Assembly (NCBI GenBank): GCA_051881615.1
Contig: JBJEQF010000035.1
Span: 1 to 64,000, forward strand
From: CAMFTQ01 sp051881615
GTDB taxonomy: Bacteria; Bacillota; Clostridia; Oscillospirales; Acutalibacteraceae
Reading direction: 5' to 3'
Length of the DNA stretch: 64,000 bases
Shown here: in pieces, positions 17,538 through 25,839 of the stretch
Position numbering within the stretch: position 1 is the stretch's first letter
Layout: each line of letters begins with the position of its first letter
The notes under the pieces: model-generated
The model's database searches: none
Told to the model about the DNA's origin: nothing
What the model saw: the letters and a program-made list of their open reading frames with translations, nothing else
Position numbers and translations under genes: made by a program

Positions 17538-18287
17538 CTATTTCTTTTTCCTGTAAACAATATGCTTTTTGATCCAATACCTGTACCTTTCTCTGAAAAA
17601 CTCTTTTTTGCTCATCAAACCGTACTTAAAGAGTATTTCCGAGTGCTGCCAGTGCGTTTCGTAGCCACAGCTTGCTCCTCCCAATGAAAAGTTAGATATG
17701 ATTGCGTCTACGGGGACATATTTTGTTTTGTATGTATAATACTCCCTCATCATCAGCTCATAATCAGCGCCGATGAAGAGCTTTGTGTCATATACTCCGT
17801 GGTCATCGTACAATTTTTTAGTCATAAAGCATCCCGGATGCTCCAATACCTTTCTGTGTGCAAGCGAGTTGTGATGATTTCTGACAACGCTGATTTCCGA
17901 ATCGCCGTACCAGTCACGAACAGCTCCGTACAAAATCTGGTAAGGCTCCGAAGAATCATATGCCTTTACAATTTCTTCCACAGCGTGAGGCTCAAGCCAG
18001 TCGTCGCTGTTGCATATTCCTATAAGCTCGCCTGTGCAATGTCCGATTCCCTTATTCATAGCGTCGTAAATACCGTTATCCTTTTCTGAAACAAGCTTCA
18101 GCCTGTTTTTGAAAAGACTGCGGTATTTCTCGACAATCTCTAATGTGCGGTCAGTTGATTTTCCGTCAATAATAACATATTCAATATCAGGGTACGTCTG
18201 AGCCAAAACGCTCTTAATGGTTCTTTCTATTGTTTTTTCGCTGTTAAGACATACCGTAACAATAGAAACTCTGCATTTTTGTTCCAT
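17538..18287 (-). CDS. Glycosyltransferase family 2 (WfgS/colanic type)
   Basis: Short GT2 enzyme (249 residues) with VSIVTVCLNSEKTIERTIKS, the YVIIDGKSTDRTLEI segment and the GICNSDDWLEP metal-binding motif. The IDGKSTD and KDNGIYDAMNKGI pattern is typical of the small GT2 enzymes of enterobacterial colanic acid and O-antigen clusters. No membrane segment is visible. The start follows GGAGAGAAAGGTTATT. It belongs to the group of three glycosyltransferase genes between the epimerase and the aldolase gene. Confidence 0.9.
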   Translation of the reverse strand: MEQKCRVSIVTVCLNSEKTIERTIKSVLAQTYPDIEYVIIDGKSTDRTLEIVEKYRSLFKNRLKLVSEKDNGIYDAMNKGIGHCTGELIGICNSDDWLEPHAVEEIVKAYDSSEPYQILYGAVRDWYGDSEISVVRNHHNSLAHRKVLEHPGCFMTKKLYDDHGVYDTKLFIGADYELMMREYYTYKTKYVPVDAIISNFSLGGASCGYETHWQHSEILFKYGLMSKKEFFRERYRYWIKKHIVYRKKK

Positions 18288-18317
18288 AATAACCTTTCTC
18301 TCCTGCCAACCGTTTGT

Positions 18318-19358
18318 CTATCCTAAAATCCGTTTCTTAATCCTACGAATTCTGTTAAGTATTATACCGGCATTATACGCGCTTCTGACGCTCTTTTTCA
18401 TCGCAAGATAACAAATACGTATATCAATCAATCTAATCTCCGAGGGTCTTATCTTTATCAGTGCATTTTTCATTTCGTCATCAGACAATATATTTTGTAT
18501 ATATTTTAGTTTATCAGCCTTACTAAGCTTGCAGTAAGGCGAATTTATATTGTAGAGAATATCTCCGGCTGCGTTGTGTATAAGTCTTAAATCGTTTGCT
18601 CTTGCAGATGATTCACAATCATCATAAGAATTACAAAGCTTTTTATAATGATTGTGCAGAGTAAAATACTGATTACATTTATTAGGAGAATAGCGAAGAT
18701 TGCTCAGGCTTTCTTTACCCTTTATTACACAGTAATGATAGTAACACTCATCAATAATACAAACAGACTGCGCTGCTCTGAGATAATCACAAACAAAGCA
18801 GGCGTCCTCCCAGCAGGAAATCGGCTCAAATAAAAGCTGATTATTCACAATAACCTCACGCTTAAAGAGCTTATTCCAAAGCGGATATAAAATACACGTC
18901 TGAAGCTCAATTATATCCTTTGGCTGATTACGCATCAAGGTTACCCCTTGCTTTTGAGGTATAATCCTCTGTGTTTCGGGATTTACAGATTTTTCACCGT
19001 ATGTATCTCTATAATAACCCCAGATATACAGATCGGCTTCCTGATGACTGAAAACCTTTTCAAGCCAGTCAGGCTCAACACAGTCATCAGGATCAACAAA
19101 ACCGATATACTCGCCCTCAGACTTCTCTAAGCCAAGACTGCGTGTTGCGGCTACTCCCTGATTTTTTTGATCAAAAACTCTGATTCGTTCGTCCTTATCC
19201 GCCCATTTTCTGCATACGGATAAGGAATTATCTGTAGAACCGTCGTTGATTACGATAACCTCCAGGTCACGGCAGCTTTGTGACAGAACAGAGGAAAAAC
19301 AGCGGTCGAGCTCGTTTTCTTTGTTATATACCGGAATAATTATACTAACCTTCGGCAT
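18318..19358 (-). CDS. Glycosyltransferase family 2
   Basis: A standard GT2 sequence: VSIIIPVYNKENELDRCFSS, VINDGSTDNSLSVCRKWADK, and GEYIGFVDPDDCVEPDWLEK with the DxD-type metal site. The 346-residue length includes a C-terminal helical part rich in basic residues. I prefer ATG at 19358; the frame could begin one codon earlier at GTG. AGGGGAAC lies upstream at normal spacing. It is the first glycosyltransferase after the proposed 2-ulosonate gene trio, with only 11 bases between it and the aldolase gene. Its substrate is not known. Confidence 0.9.
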   Translation of the reverse strand: MPKVSIIIPVYNKENELDRCFSSVLSQSCRDLEVIVINDGSTDNSLSVCRKWADKDERIRVFDQKNQGVAATRSLGLEKSEGEYIGFVDPDDCVEPDWLEKVFSHQEADLYIWGYYRDTYGEKSVNPETQRIIPQKQGVTLMRNQPKDIIELQTCILYPLWNKLFKREVIVNNQLLFEPISCWEDACFVCDYLRAAQSVCIIDECYYHYCVIKGKESLSNLRYSPNKCNQYFTLHNHYKKLCNSYDDCESSARANDLRLIHNAAGDILYNINSPYCKLSKADKLKYIQNILSDDEMKNALIKIRPSEIRLIDIRICYLAMKKSVRSAYNAGIILNRIRRIKKRILG

Positions 19359-19369
19359 CACTGTTCCCC

Positions 19370-20947
19370 TTACTGATATATTGAAGCTGTCAGAAACGAA
19401 ATCTCAACATCCTTGCAGTCATTATTCAAATATGCCTTTGTGCGGCTGTTGCGGCGGTCAGCCTGCTCTTTATTAACAGGGCGCTTCAGCTTTTCGTCAT
19501 AATAATTCTTGTCAACGTCAGCCATAAAGCCGTCGAAGCCTGCAAGCACGATTTTCTTGGCACCGACAAACTTTAAAATATTCATCATTACAAACAGGGC
19601 ATTGTCGGATTTTCCGCCGCTCCAGTTTGTCCACGATGTGTAATTGATAATAAGTCCTTTTTCGTTATCAGTAGTTACATTTGAAGTAATTATACGCTTT
19701 GAGTCTGAATTCTCGGCGTAATCCATAACCGACTGCTTTGATACAAATATGTAATCGGTGGGAAACGGCGGGATATTGTTCAGCGAAATTGTTACAACAT
19801 CCTCCTGATCTGAAAATTCTCTGATTTCATTCAGCGACTCTGTAACGCTCGCACCCGGAGCAACAAGCAAAACTCGCTTGCCGCTTACGCTTTCTCTGAT
19901 TTTCTCTATTGAATGTTGGTCAACAAAATTCTTAGCGTTATACTCATAGTACAGCTCATCCGCATATTCCCTGTCAAAGGAAATCTTCTTTTCTTCCTTA
20001 ATCATTCCGAGCAGCTCGGCAACCTGATCTACGGATAACATATGCTTTTTGTAAAAATGAGCAGAGTAGCTCGGTGTGCAGTGGTTAGCAGCAGATAAGT
20101 AGTACTCTACGGCATAACCCCAAGGGTAGTTTTCACGAATCTGGTTTATTGCCTTGTCAACAACCTCAAGCAGTGGCGCAATTTTATAACTTTTGCCCTC
20201 GTATAAATTCAGATGCTCGGCAAAAAGCTCGGTAGTCATATTACCTGCGCCCTTGCCCATTCCCATTATTGATGCGTCAAATATCATATCACGCTCTGTC
20301 GGGAAATTAAGCAGAGTTACGGCATTAGAATATGATAACTGTAGATTATTATGAGAATGAAGTCCTATTGCAATATTTGAATTCAGATTGTGATTTATCA
20401 GATTTGCAAGCCTGTTCATATCGTTAAGGCGCATTTCACCAAAGCTGTCTACAATATAAAATGCAGACGTTTCGGGAAGAAATGTATTAACATCGTTTAT
20501 CAGGTCAAGCATTTCCATATCTGTGTAGCGCAGACAGGTCATCGGCTGAATAAAAAGCTTGTAGCCTTTATCAAGAATTTTTCTTCCCCAAAGCAGAATA
20601 TCCTTTCTGTTCTTCTTGTGGAAAGCAAGCCTTATGCCGTCAATGGATTTTTCACTGCGGGGTTCAAGCAGCTCGGGATCGTACTTGCCGTAGTCTGTCA
20701 TTGCAACATAGGTAATTCCCGGTTTTTTCTCTGTCAGAAAGTTCTCTGTAATAACCTTGTCACTGCAATACTGTGTACGTTCCTTTTCAGAGCCTGCCTT
20801 TGAATCAATATATCCCAACTCAATAATCTCTACTCCGGACTGCTCAATACCGTGCAATATCTGATTCATATAAAAGCTGCCGAAATTAAAGCCGTTTACA
20901 CAACCGCCGTCTCGCAGGGTGCAGTCAAGTATTTTTATATTACGCAT
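19370..20947 (-). CDS. DRE-TIM aldolase (DmpG-like) fused to a Maf/DUF115-like domain
   Basis: Residues about 1-290 match the DRE-TIM metallolyases nearest 4-hydroxy-2-oxovalerate aldolase: DCTLRDGG (8-15), GLHSHNNLQLS (195-205, metal-binding HxH) and GMGKGAGN (229-236). That family makes or splits 4-hydroxy-2-oxo acids from pyruvate and an aldehyde. From about 355 a second Rossmann-like part starts (GKRVLLVAPGAS) and resembles DUF115/Maf-type domains, which in flagellin glycosylation handle CMP-nonulosonates. The ATG at 20947 has AAGGAG upstream; a GTG at 20965 is less likely. No acylating aldehyde dehydrogenase, the usual DmpG partner, is present. The CMP transferase gene lies just upstream, the glycosyltransferase genes downstream. 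Proposed role: pyruvate-dependent synthesis of a 3-deoxy-2-ulosonate (inference). Confidence 0.8.
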   Translation of the reverse strand: MRNIKILDCTLRDGGCVNGFNFGSFYMNQILHGIEQSGVEIIELGYIDSKAGSEKERTQYCSDKVITENFLTEKKPGITYVAMTDYGKYDPELLEPRSEKSIDGIRLAFHKKNRKDILLWGRKILDKGYKLFIQPMTCLRYTDMEMLDLINDVNTFLPETSAFYIVDSFGEMRLNDMNRLANLINHNLNSNIAIGLHSHNNLQLSYSNAVTLLNFPTERDMIFDASIMGMGKGAGNMTTELFAEHLNLYEGKSYKIAPLLEVVDKAINQIRENYPWGYAVEYYLSAANHCTPSYSAHFYKKHMLSVDQVAELLGMIKEEKKISFDREYADELYYEYNAKNFVDQHSIEKIRESVSGKRVLLVAPGASVTESLNEIREFSDQEDVVTISLNNIPPFPTDYIFVSKQSVMDYAENSDSKRIITSNVTTDNEKGLIINYTSWTNWSGGKSDNALFVMMNILKFVGAKKIVLAGFDGFMADVDKNYYDEKLKRPVNKEQADRRNSRTKAYLNNDCKDVEISFLTASIYQ

Positions 20948-20971
20948 CTTTTTCTCCTTATTCACTATATC

Positions 20972-21712
20972 TTATTCGGGTTTGATTCCCAAATTCTTCA
21001 TAGCATTCTCTACCTTTGCTATATCCTCGGGACGGTCAACTCCGATGGTTTTTGACTTAACTTCTACTATCTTTATCCTGTAGCCGTTTTCGAGGAAACG
21101 CATCATTTCAATATCTTCAATTTTTTCGTTTCTCGTTCTCTCGGCGCCTGAAAAGAAAAGGAGCGCCTCGCGTGAAAGACCGTAAAGTCCCAAATGCTTA
21201 AAGTAGTCAACCTTCTGTCCGCGCTTCGGATAAGGAACAGGAGAGCGTGAAAGATAAAGCAAATCTCCGTTATCGGCAGCCACAACCTTAACTATTGTAT
21301 CGGTATTAACATCTTCATCCTCGTGCAGTGCCGTCATTGTGTTAATAACATCAACTGACGGATTGGAACGCTTGTATTCAACTATCTTCTGAATAGTCTG
21401 CGGTTCAATCAGCGGCTCATCACCCTGAATATTGACATAAAAATCAGCGTCTGTTTTTTCTGCTATCTCTCCTAAACGGTCTGTACCCGTCTGATGCTTA
21501 TCAGAGGTCATCAAAACGTTCATATTGTTCTCAACACAGGTATTGTAAATCAGTTCGCTGTCAGTAGCGACATAAATCGAATCAAAATCAGAAACCTTCA
21601 TCACCTGGTGATATACCCACCAGATCATCGGCTTGCCGTTAATTAACGCAAGTGGCTTGCCCGGAAATCTTGAGGACTGATACCTCGCAGGAATAACACC
21701 GATTATTTTCAT
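20972..21712 (-). CDS. KdsB-like CMP-2-ulosonate cytidylyltransferase
   Basis: The family activates a 2-keto-3-deoxy sugar acid with CTP to give the CMP-sugar. The N-terminal IIGVIPARYQSSRFPGKPLA nucleotide-binding loop is the KdsB hallmark, as are TSDKHQTGTDR and NIQGDEPLI. The C-terminal IGVDRPEDIAKVE tail is typical. The 246-residue length matches KdsB (about 245). KdsB supplies KDO for Gram-negative lipid A and some capsules; in a Gram-positive it must serve another surface glycan. The start follows AGAGAGGTGCTTACAT. It sits between the sialyltransferase-like and aldolase genes. Confidence 0.92.
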   Translation of the reverse strand: MKIIGVIPARYQSSRFPGKPLALINGKPMIWWVYHQVMKVSDFDSIYVATDSELIYNTCVENNMNVLMTSDKHQTGTDRLGEIAEKTDADFYVNIQGDEPLIEPQTIQKIVEYKRSNPSVDVINTMTALHEDEDVNTDTIVKVVAADNGDLLYLSRSPVPYPKRGQKVDYFKHLGLYGLSREALLFFSGAERTRNEKIEDIEMMRFLENGYRIKIVEVKSKTIGVDRPEDIAKVENAMKNLGIKPE

Positions 21713-21729
21713 ATGTAAGCACCTCTCTT

Positions 21730-22761
21730 TTACTTTACATCAATGCCTATTTTTTTATACAGCTCTATAACATCCCTGCGGCCGGGATTGAAGCTTTCTA
21801 TGTATGAGGTTACCTGAAAGCCCATTTTTGCGGCAGTCTGCAAGGCTGTTGTCATAATGCCGACAACCCACGTTTTTTCAGGGTTGGTGCATGCCAGAAT
21901 GTATTCTGCCGAAATATTTCTGTCAAGCTCAAGCCAGTCCTGCGTGTTTTCATACACAGACCTTTCGGCAGGATGATACTTATAATAAACCGTCCTGCCC
22001 TCGGCTTTTGCCTTAGCGGTAACCTCCCCGATTACCTTTGAAAAAAGCTCTATGTCCTCGTAAACAGCCAATTTATCCAGCATAATAATCAAGCTGTTGT
22101 CGTTTATATTTACCTCGGGAAGATAACTGTAAATATTTTTAACGGCTTTTCTCAGATATACGCCTTTAATCTCGTGCTTTTTCTTGCCCTGCAATTCCTC
22201 TCTGAGATATTCGGGGTACAACTCATAACAGGTTTCGAGCAACGGACTAGTTCCAAAGCACCAGGCAGCAGTGTAAAACCTTCCGAGAGCAAACAGATAC
22301 TTAAAAATCAGCTTGCGCAGCAGCATAGTGTAACCGTGCCTTGCAAGACCGGTTTTGGCAACACCGTCAGGATTAAAGTAAGCGTAGCCGCCATCACCTA
22401 TGCAGCCGAAATAAACATTTTTGTTTTTCTTATATGAATGTCGCATTATGTACTGCTCGGAAATTGTCGTATCCTCGACAATAAAAACACGGTCATAAAC
22501 TATATCATCCGACTTAAAAATTTTATTAAGCTTTGGATACCGGACTATTTTGCTTCTCCACCGCTGATCCTCCTTGGAAAGTGAGCCGGTGTATATCCTT
22601 ACTGTTTTAAACTGCTTTTCCAGCGTTTCAATCATACGGGTATCTATATTGAAATCCTTGAAAATAATTAAATGATTTTCGTCCTCTGAAAAGCTCTCTT
22701 CTATTACAGCTGTTGATAATATTAAATTATACTGTGTATGGATAACAAACAAATTTTTCAT
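21730..22761 (-). CDS. Sialyltransferase-like glycosyltransferase (POLYST/GT52-GT38 type)
   Basis: The 343-residue protein has the two bacterial sialyltransferase motifs: an acid-acid-G type loop seen as GDGGYAYF (122-129) and an HP motif in VYYKYHPAE (258-266), which binds CMP. A hydrophobic patch at about 151-170 might be a membrane contact. The family moves a nonulosonic acid from its CMP form. It starts at ATG 22761, with GGAG seven bases upstream; the longer frame to 22791 overlaps the Wzy-like gene. Directly downstream is the KdsB-like gene that would make the donor. Confidence 0.78.
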   Translation of the reverse strand: MKNLFVIHTQYNLILSTAVIEESFSEDENHLIIFKDFNIDTRMIETLEKQFKTVRIYTGSLSKEDQRWRSKIVRYPKLNKIFKSDDIVYDRVFIVEDTTISEQYIMRHSYKKNKNVYFGCIGDGGYAYFNPDGVAKTGLARHGYTMLLRKLIFKYLFALGRFYTAAWCFGTSPLLETCYELYPEYLREELQGKKKHEIKGVYLRKAVKNIYSYLPEVNINDNSLIIMLDKLAVYEDIELFSKVIGEVTAKAKAEGRTVYYKYHPAERSVYENTQDWLELDRNISAEYILACTNPEKTWVVGIMTTALQTAAKMGFQVTSYIESFNPGRRDVIELYKKIGIDVK

Positions 22762-22787
22762 ATTTTTCTCCTGTATGAATGAATTGT

Positions 22788-23984
22788 TCAATACGTAAGG
22801 CTTTTACGCTGCCGGTCACCGTCAACATAGCCGCATAACATCCACAGCAGCATCGTAGCAACGCCGGGGCCGTAAGGCGGAAGTGCCTCGAAAATTGATA
22901 TTGTCAGATAAAAGACAGTTACACCGAACAGCAGAAAAATTACTTTATTTTCACTGTCTGTGATTTTAGTATTTAAACCTACAAATAAAGTGAAATTTTT
23001 ATATATTCGGTAAAGCCAAAGGATAATATACATACCGCCGATAAATAATCCGCTGCTTGCTAAAGAAAACAGGAAAAAATTATCACAGGAGCTTACAGGG
23101 GAACCGAAAAACGGATGCTCAAGGAACTGATTCCATGCAGCTGCCCAGAAATCAAGTCTGCCGCTTGAAAAACGGTTTATATCAAGTCCCGAGGAGTCGG
23201 AATACTTTTCTACAAAAAAGGCTTGATTAAATATATTCATAACAGTATCAGAGTTTAACGCGGCAAAAATAACGAGAGCAAGCAAAATAATCTGCGCCAG
23301 CTTTTTTTTACTTCTCGGCTGAATTAAAATTACCGCCAATACAGATACAGCAATACCGATAATTGAAGATCTTGATTGTACATACAGCAACGACATTGCA
23401 AATATCAAAAGCCCTGCAATACGCAGTATAATGCCCAAAACGTTTTGTGGTTTTATATACAAAAACAGTATGAGAAAGCCGCAGCTGAGAAGCTGTGCCG
23501 TAGAATTTTTATGTGTAGCTCCGCTGTAAAGATAAACCTCCGTCTGCGACCACTGAGAAAAATTTGTAATAAGGCTTGGCGCAATTTGTAAAGCCATTAT
23601 CATAGTCATAATTAAGAAAGTAAAAAGAACGACTTCTATCGTGTCCTTTCCCGTTCCTATTCTGTTTATCTGTAATGATACAAAATAGATTAGTATCGGT
23701 ATCATTATTGATGTAGAAAATCCATGCCGTATAATACCAAACGTCTTTAAAATATTACCGGCTACAAAAGCTACAGATAATGCACCAAACATAAAATAAA
23801 AGTAATTTGTCACCCTAACACGCCTGTCATAAATAAGTGTGCAGGCAGCAACAGCTAACCATATGACCTGATTAACGGATGAAAGCATATCCTTATTTAC
23901 AAAAGGAAATTGAGCAAATATAGCAATAGAGACAGCAAACAGAAAACAGTATACTATCCAATGTTGCTTTTTTATCAAAATCAC
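22788..23984 (-). CDS. O-antigen ligase/polymerase-like membrane protein (Wzy_C)
   Basis: An integral membrane protein of 398 residues with about 10-11 hydrophobic segments. The periplasm-side-type loop FSSGRLDFWAAAWNQFLEHP followed by FFGSPV matches the Wzy/WaaL pattern (R-x3-W...H/N-P-x-G). The family polymerises repeat units or joins glycans to an acceptor. Its presence beside an ABC exporter is unusual because Wzy pathways normally use a Wzx flippase, and none is seen here. The start is GTG at 23984 (GGGAAGTGGA upstream) or TTG at 23978. It opens the group carrying the sialyltransferase-like enzyme. Confidence 0.82.
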   Translation of the reverse strand: MILIKKQHWIVYCFLFAVSIAIFAQFPFVNKDMLSSVNQVIWLAVAACTLIYDRRVRVTNYFYFMFGALSVAFVAGNILKTFGIIRHGFSTSIMIPILIYFVSLQINRIGTGKDTIEVVLFTFLIMTMIMALQIAPSLITNFSQWSQTEVYLYSGATHKNSTAQLLSCGFLILFLYIKPQNVLGIILRIAGLLIFAMSLLYVQSRSSIIGIAVSVLAVILIQPRSKKKLAQIILLALVIFAALNSDTVMNIFNQAFFVEKYSDSSGLDINRFSSGRLDFWAAAWNQFLEHPFFGSPVSSCDNFFLFSLASSGLFIGGMYIILWLYRIYKNFTLFVGLNTKITDSENKVIFLLFGVTVFYLTISIFEALPPYGPGVATMLLWMLCGYVDGDRQRKSLTY

Positions 23985-24025
23985 TCCACTTCCCTTCTAT
24001 TTAAAATTAAAAACATAATTCAGCA

Positions 24026-25135
24026 CTATTTTTCTAATAGTTTATTGATACTTTCAATGTGACATTTTACTGTTGCTTCTATAGTATATTCCTTGATATC
24101 AGAAATAGCGCAACAGCCCATTTCACGTAACCTCCGATTGTCAAGAGCTAACATTTCATCTAATGCATTATGTAACTGGATAGCGTCCTCAGACTTTACA
24201 ACACAGCCATTTACACCGTTTTTTAGTAATTCAAGAGCTGCTACACAACGGTCTGTAGATACTATCGGAAGTCCGCAAGCCATAGCTTCGTTTATTACAA
24301 GTCCCCAGATATCCTCTCTTGTCGGCAATACAAACAAATCTACTGCCCTATAATATTCAAACACCTTTTCCTTTGGCAGAAAATCTATAAGCACAACATT
24401 TTCATAATTATACTGTTTGATTATTTTTACATAATCATCCTTTTCTTCTCCGCCGCCGATAATCACCAGCTGATATCTGTCGTCTAATCCTTTCCACGCC
24501 TCAAGGAGCAGATCAAAGCCCTTGCGATGAATAAATTGTCCTATTGATAATACAGCTCTCCTCTGTTTTAGGTTTAATTGAGCCTTGAGCTCTGACTTTG
24601 TTTCCTCACTGACAGGAGTTTTTAAAACATCACTCTCATAAAGAGATGAAAAATTATGAATCTTTATTTTTTCAGGTTTTGCACCGTAATACTCAAAGTA
24701 TTTTGCAGCGTTGCACCCTCCTGCAAAGCATAATGACGAATGTCTTATAAAAAATCTTTTGACAGTGTTCTTAATAAAATCAGCAATACCGCTTTTCTCG
24801 TCTGTAAACGCTCCGTCACAATTGATGATATACGGGATACCCAACATAATACACTTAAGCTCTACCTTAAGTGCGTCCTTTAAATACCAATCATATGCCA
24901 GAACCAAATCGTATTGCTTCAGATTTTTTACACATTCCCTGAAATACCGCAAATCATCGGAATTTGACAGCACATAGTATTTAAATTCTTCTTTTTTAGC
25001 AAAATAATCCTTGCTTCTGCTTTGATCCTTATCAACAGTAAAGAAAACATCTAATTCATAATAATCTGATAAGCCCTTAAACACTCCGACACGATACGGA
25101 GCAGGAAATGAGGAAATTACAAGTATTTTTTTCAT
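24026..25135 (-). CDS. Glycosyltransferase family 4
   Basis: GT-B enzyme, 369 residues. The N-terminus is KKILVISSFPAPYRVGVFKG, the C-terminal domain has VLSIGQFIHRKGFDLLLEAW and the donor-binding DLFVLPTREDIWGLVINEAM, with the E-x7-E pattern as E-D-I-W-G-L-V-I-N-E. It has no transmembrane segment and would act on the cytoplasmic side. The start lies between the acyltransferase stop and CGGAGAAATAATTGA. A retaining linkage is expected from the family. The specific donor is not readable. Confidence 0.9.
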   Translation of the reverse strand: MKKILVISSFPAPYRVGVFKGLSDYYELDVFFTVDKDQSRSKDYFAKKEEFKYYVLSNSDDLRYFRECVKNLKQYDLVLAYDWYLKDALKVELKCIMLGIPYIINCDGAFTDEKSGIADFIKNTVKRFFIRHSSLCFAGGCNAAKYFEYYGAKPEKIKIHNFSSLYESDVLKTPVSEETKSELKAQLNLKQRRAVLSIGQFIHRKGFDLLLEAWKGLDDRYQLVIIGGGEEKDDYVKIIKQYNYENVVLIDFLPKEKVFEYYRAVDLFVLPTREDIWGLVINEAMACGLPIVSTDRCVAALELLKNGVNGCVVKSEDAIQLHNALDEMLALDNRRLREMGCCAISDIKEYTIEATVKCHIESINKLLEK

Positions 25136-25139
25136 TCAA

Positions 25140-25772
25140 TTATTTCTCCGCTGATATAAATTCATCAATATCCGTCATATGCACGGCAAGCTCTTCTATT
25201 TTTGCGTCATCATAATTCCACCACTGCATTTTCAGCAATTCGCTGATTTTGTCATCATCAAACCGTTTTCTGATAAATCTTGCCGGATTACCTGCCCATA
25301 CCTCATACGGTCCGATATCCTTTGTAACAATAGAGCCCATTCCTATTACTGCACCGTCTGCAATAGTAACGCCTGCCTTTATCATAACTCTGTTACCAAT
25401 CCAGACATCATTACCAATGTGGGTTCTGTGAAAAATCTCATATTCGTGACGAGAAAAATTCTTCTTTAAGATATTTTCCCACTTATGGAATACAGGCGAC
25501 GTAGAAACCCATTCAACAGGATGACTTGTTCCCCCTATGTAGCAATCGGTTGAAATAGAAGTAAAGCTCCCGATATCGGTATCAGTCACAAAGCTGTTAT
25601 TGCCAATGTAGGAGTACTTTCCGATTTTACCGCGATAAAACCGCACACCTGAGCATATTGCCGATGTTTTGTCAACCTCTGCCTCCTGCAGCACGCAAAA
25701 CAAGGCGATATGCGAAAACAATCTGCTTGGAATTGACAAAATATTTTTCAGTAACACTAATAATCTTCTCAA
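25140..25772 (-). CDS. Hexapeptide-repeat acyltransferase (CatB/xenobiotic acetyltransferase type)
   Basis: A left-handed beta-helix acyltransferase of 210 residues with repeats such as IGKYSYIGNNSFV, IGSFTSISTDCYIGG and IGNDVWIGNRVMI. The GTSHPVEWVSTSPVF segment carries the catalytic His, a pattern close to CatB-type xenobiotic acetyltransferases and to capsule acetyltransferases. The start appears to be TTG at 25772, supported by AGAGGAA seven bases upstream; no ATG is available. The C-terminal WWNYDDAKIEEL is a usual CatB-type ending. Role: acetylation of the glycan (inference). Confidence 0.85.
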   Translation of the reverse strand: MRRLLVLLKNILSIPSRLFSHIALFCVLQEAEVDKTSAICSGVRFYRGKIGKYSYIGNNSFVTDTDIGSFTSISTDCYIGGTSHPVEWVSTSPVFHKWENILKKNFSRHEYEIFHRTHIGNDVWIGNRVMIKAGVTIADGAVIGMGSIVTKDIGPYEVWAGNPARFIRKRFDDDKISELLKMQWWNYDDAKIEELAVHMTDIDEFISAEK

Positions 25773-25839
25773 TTATAATTCCTCTTTTTCTGTAATAAAC
25801 ACAGCCCTGAATAGTTGTTTTAATACAAGCTGTTTAATT

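Noticed and set aside
20972..21712. KdsB as a sign of Gram-negative lipopolysaccharide
   Set aside because: No lipid A, KdsA or WaaA genes are seen, and the rest of the window is clearly Gram-positive.
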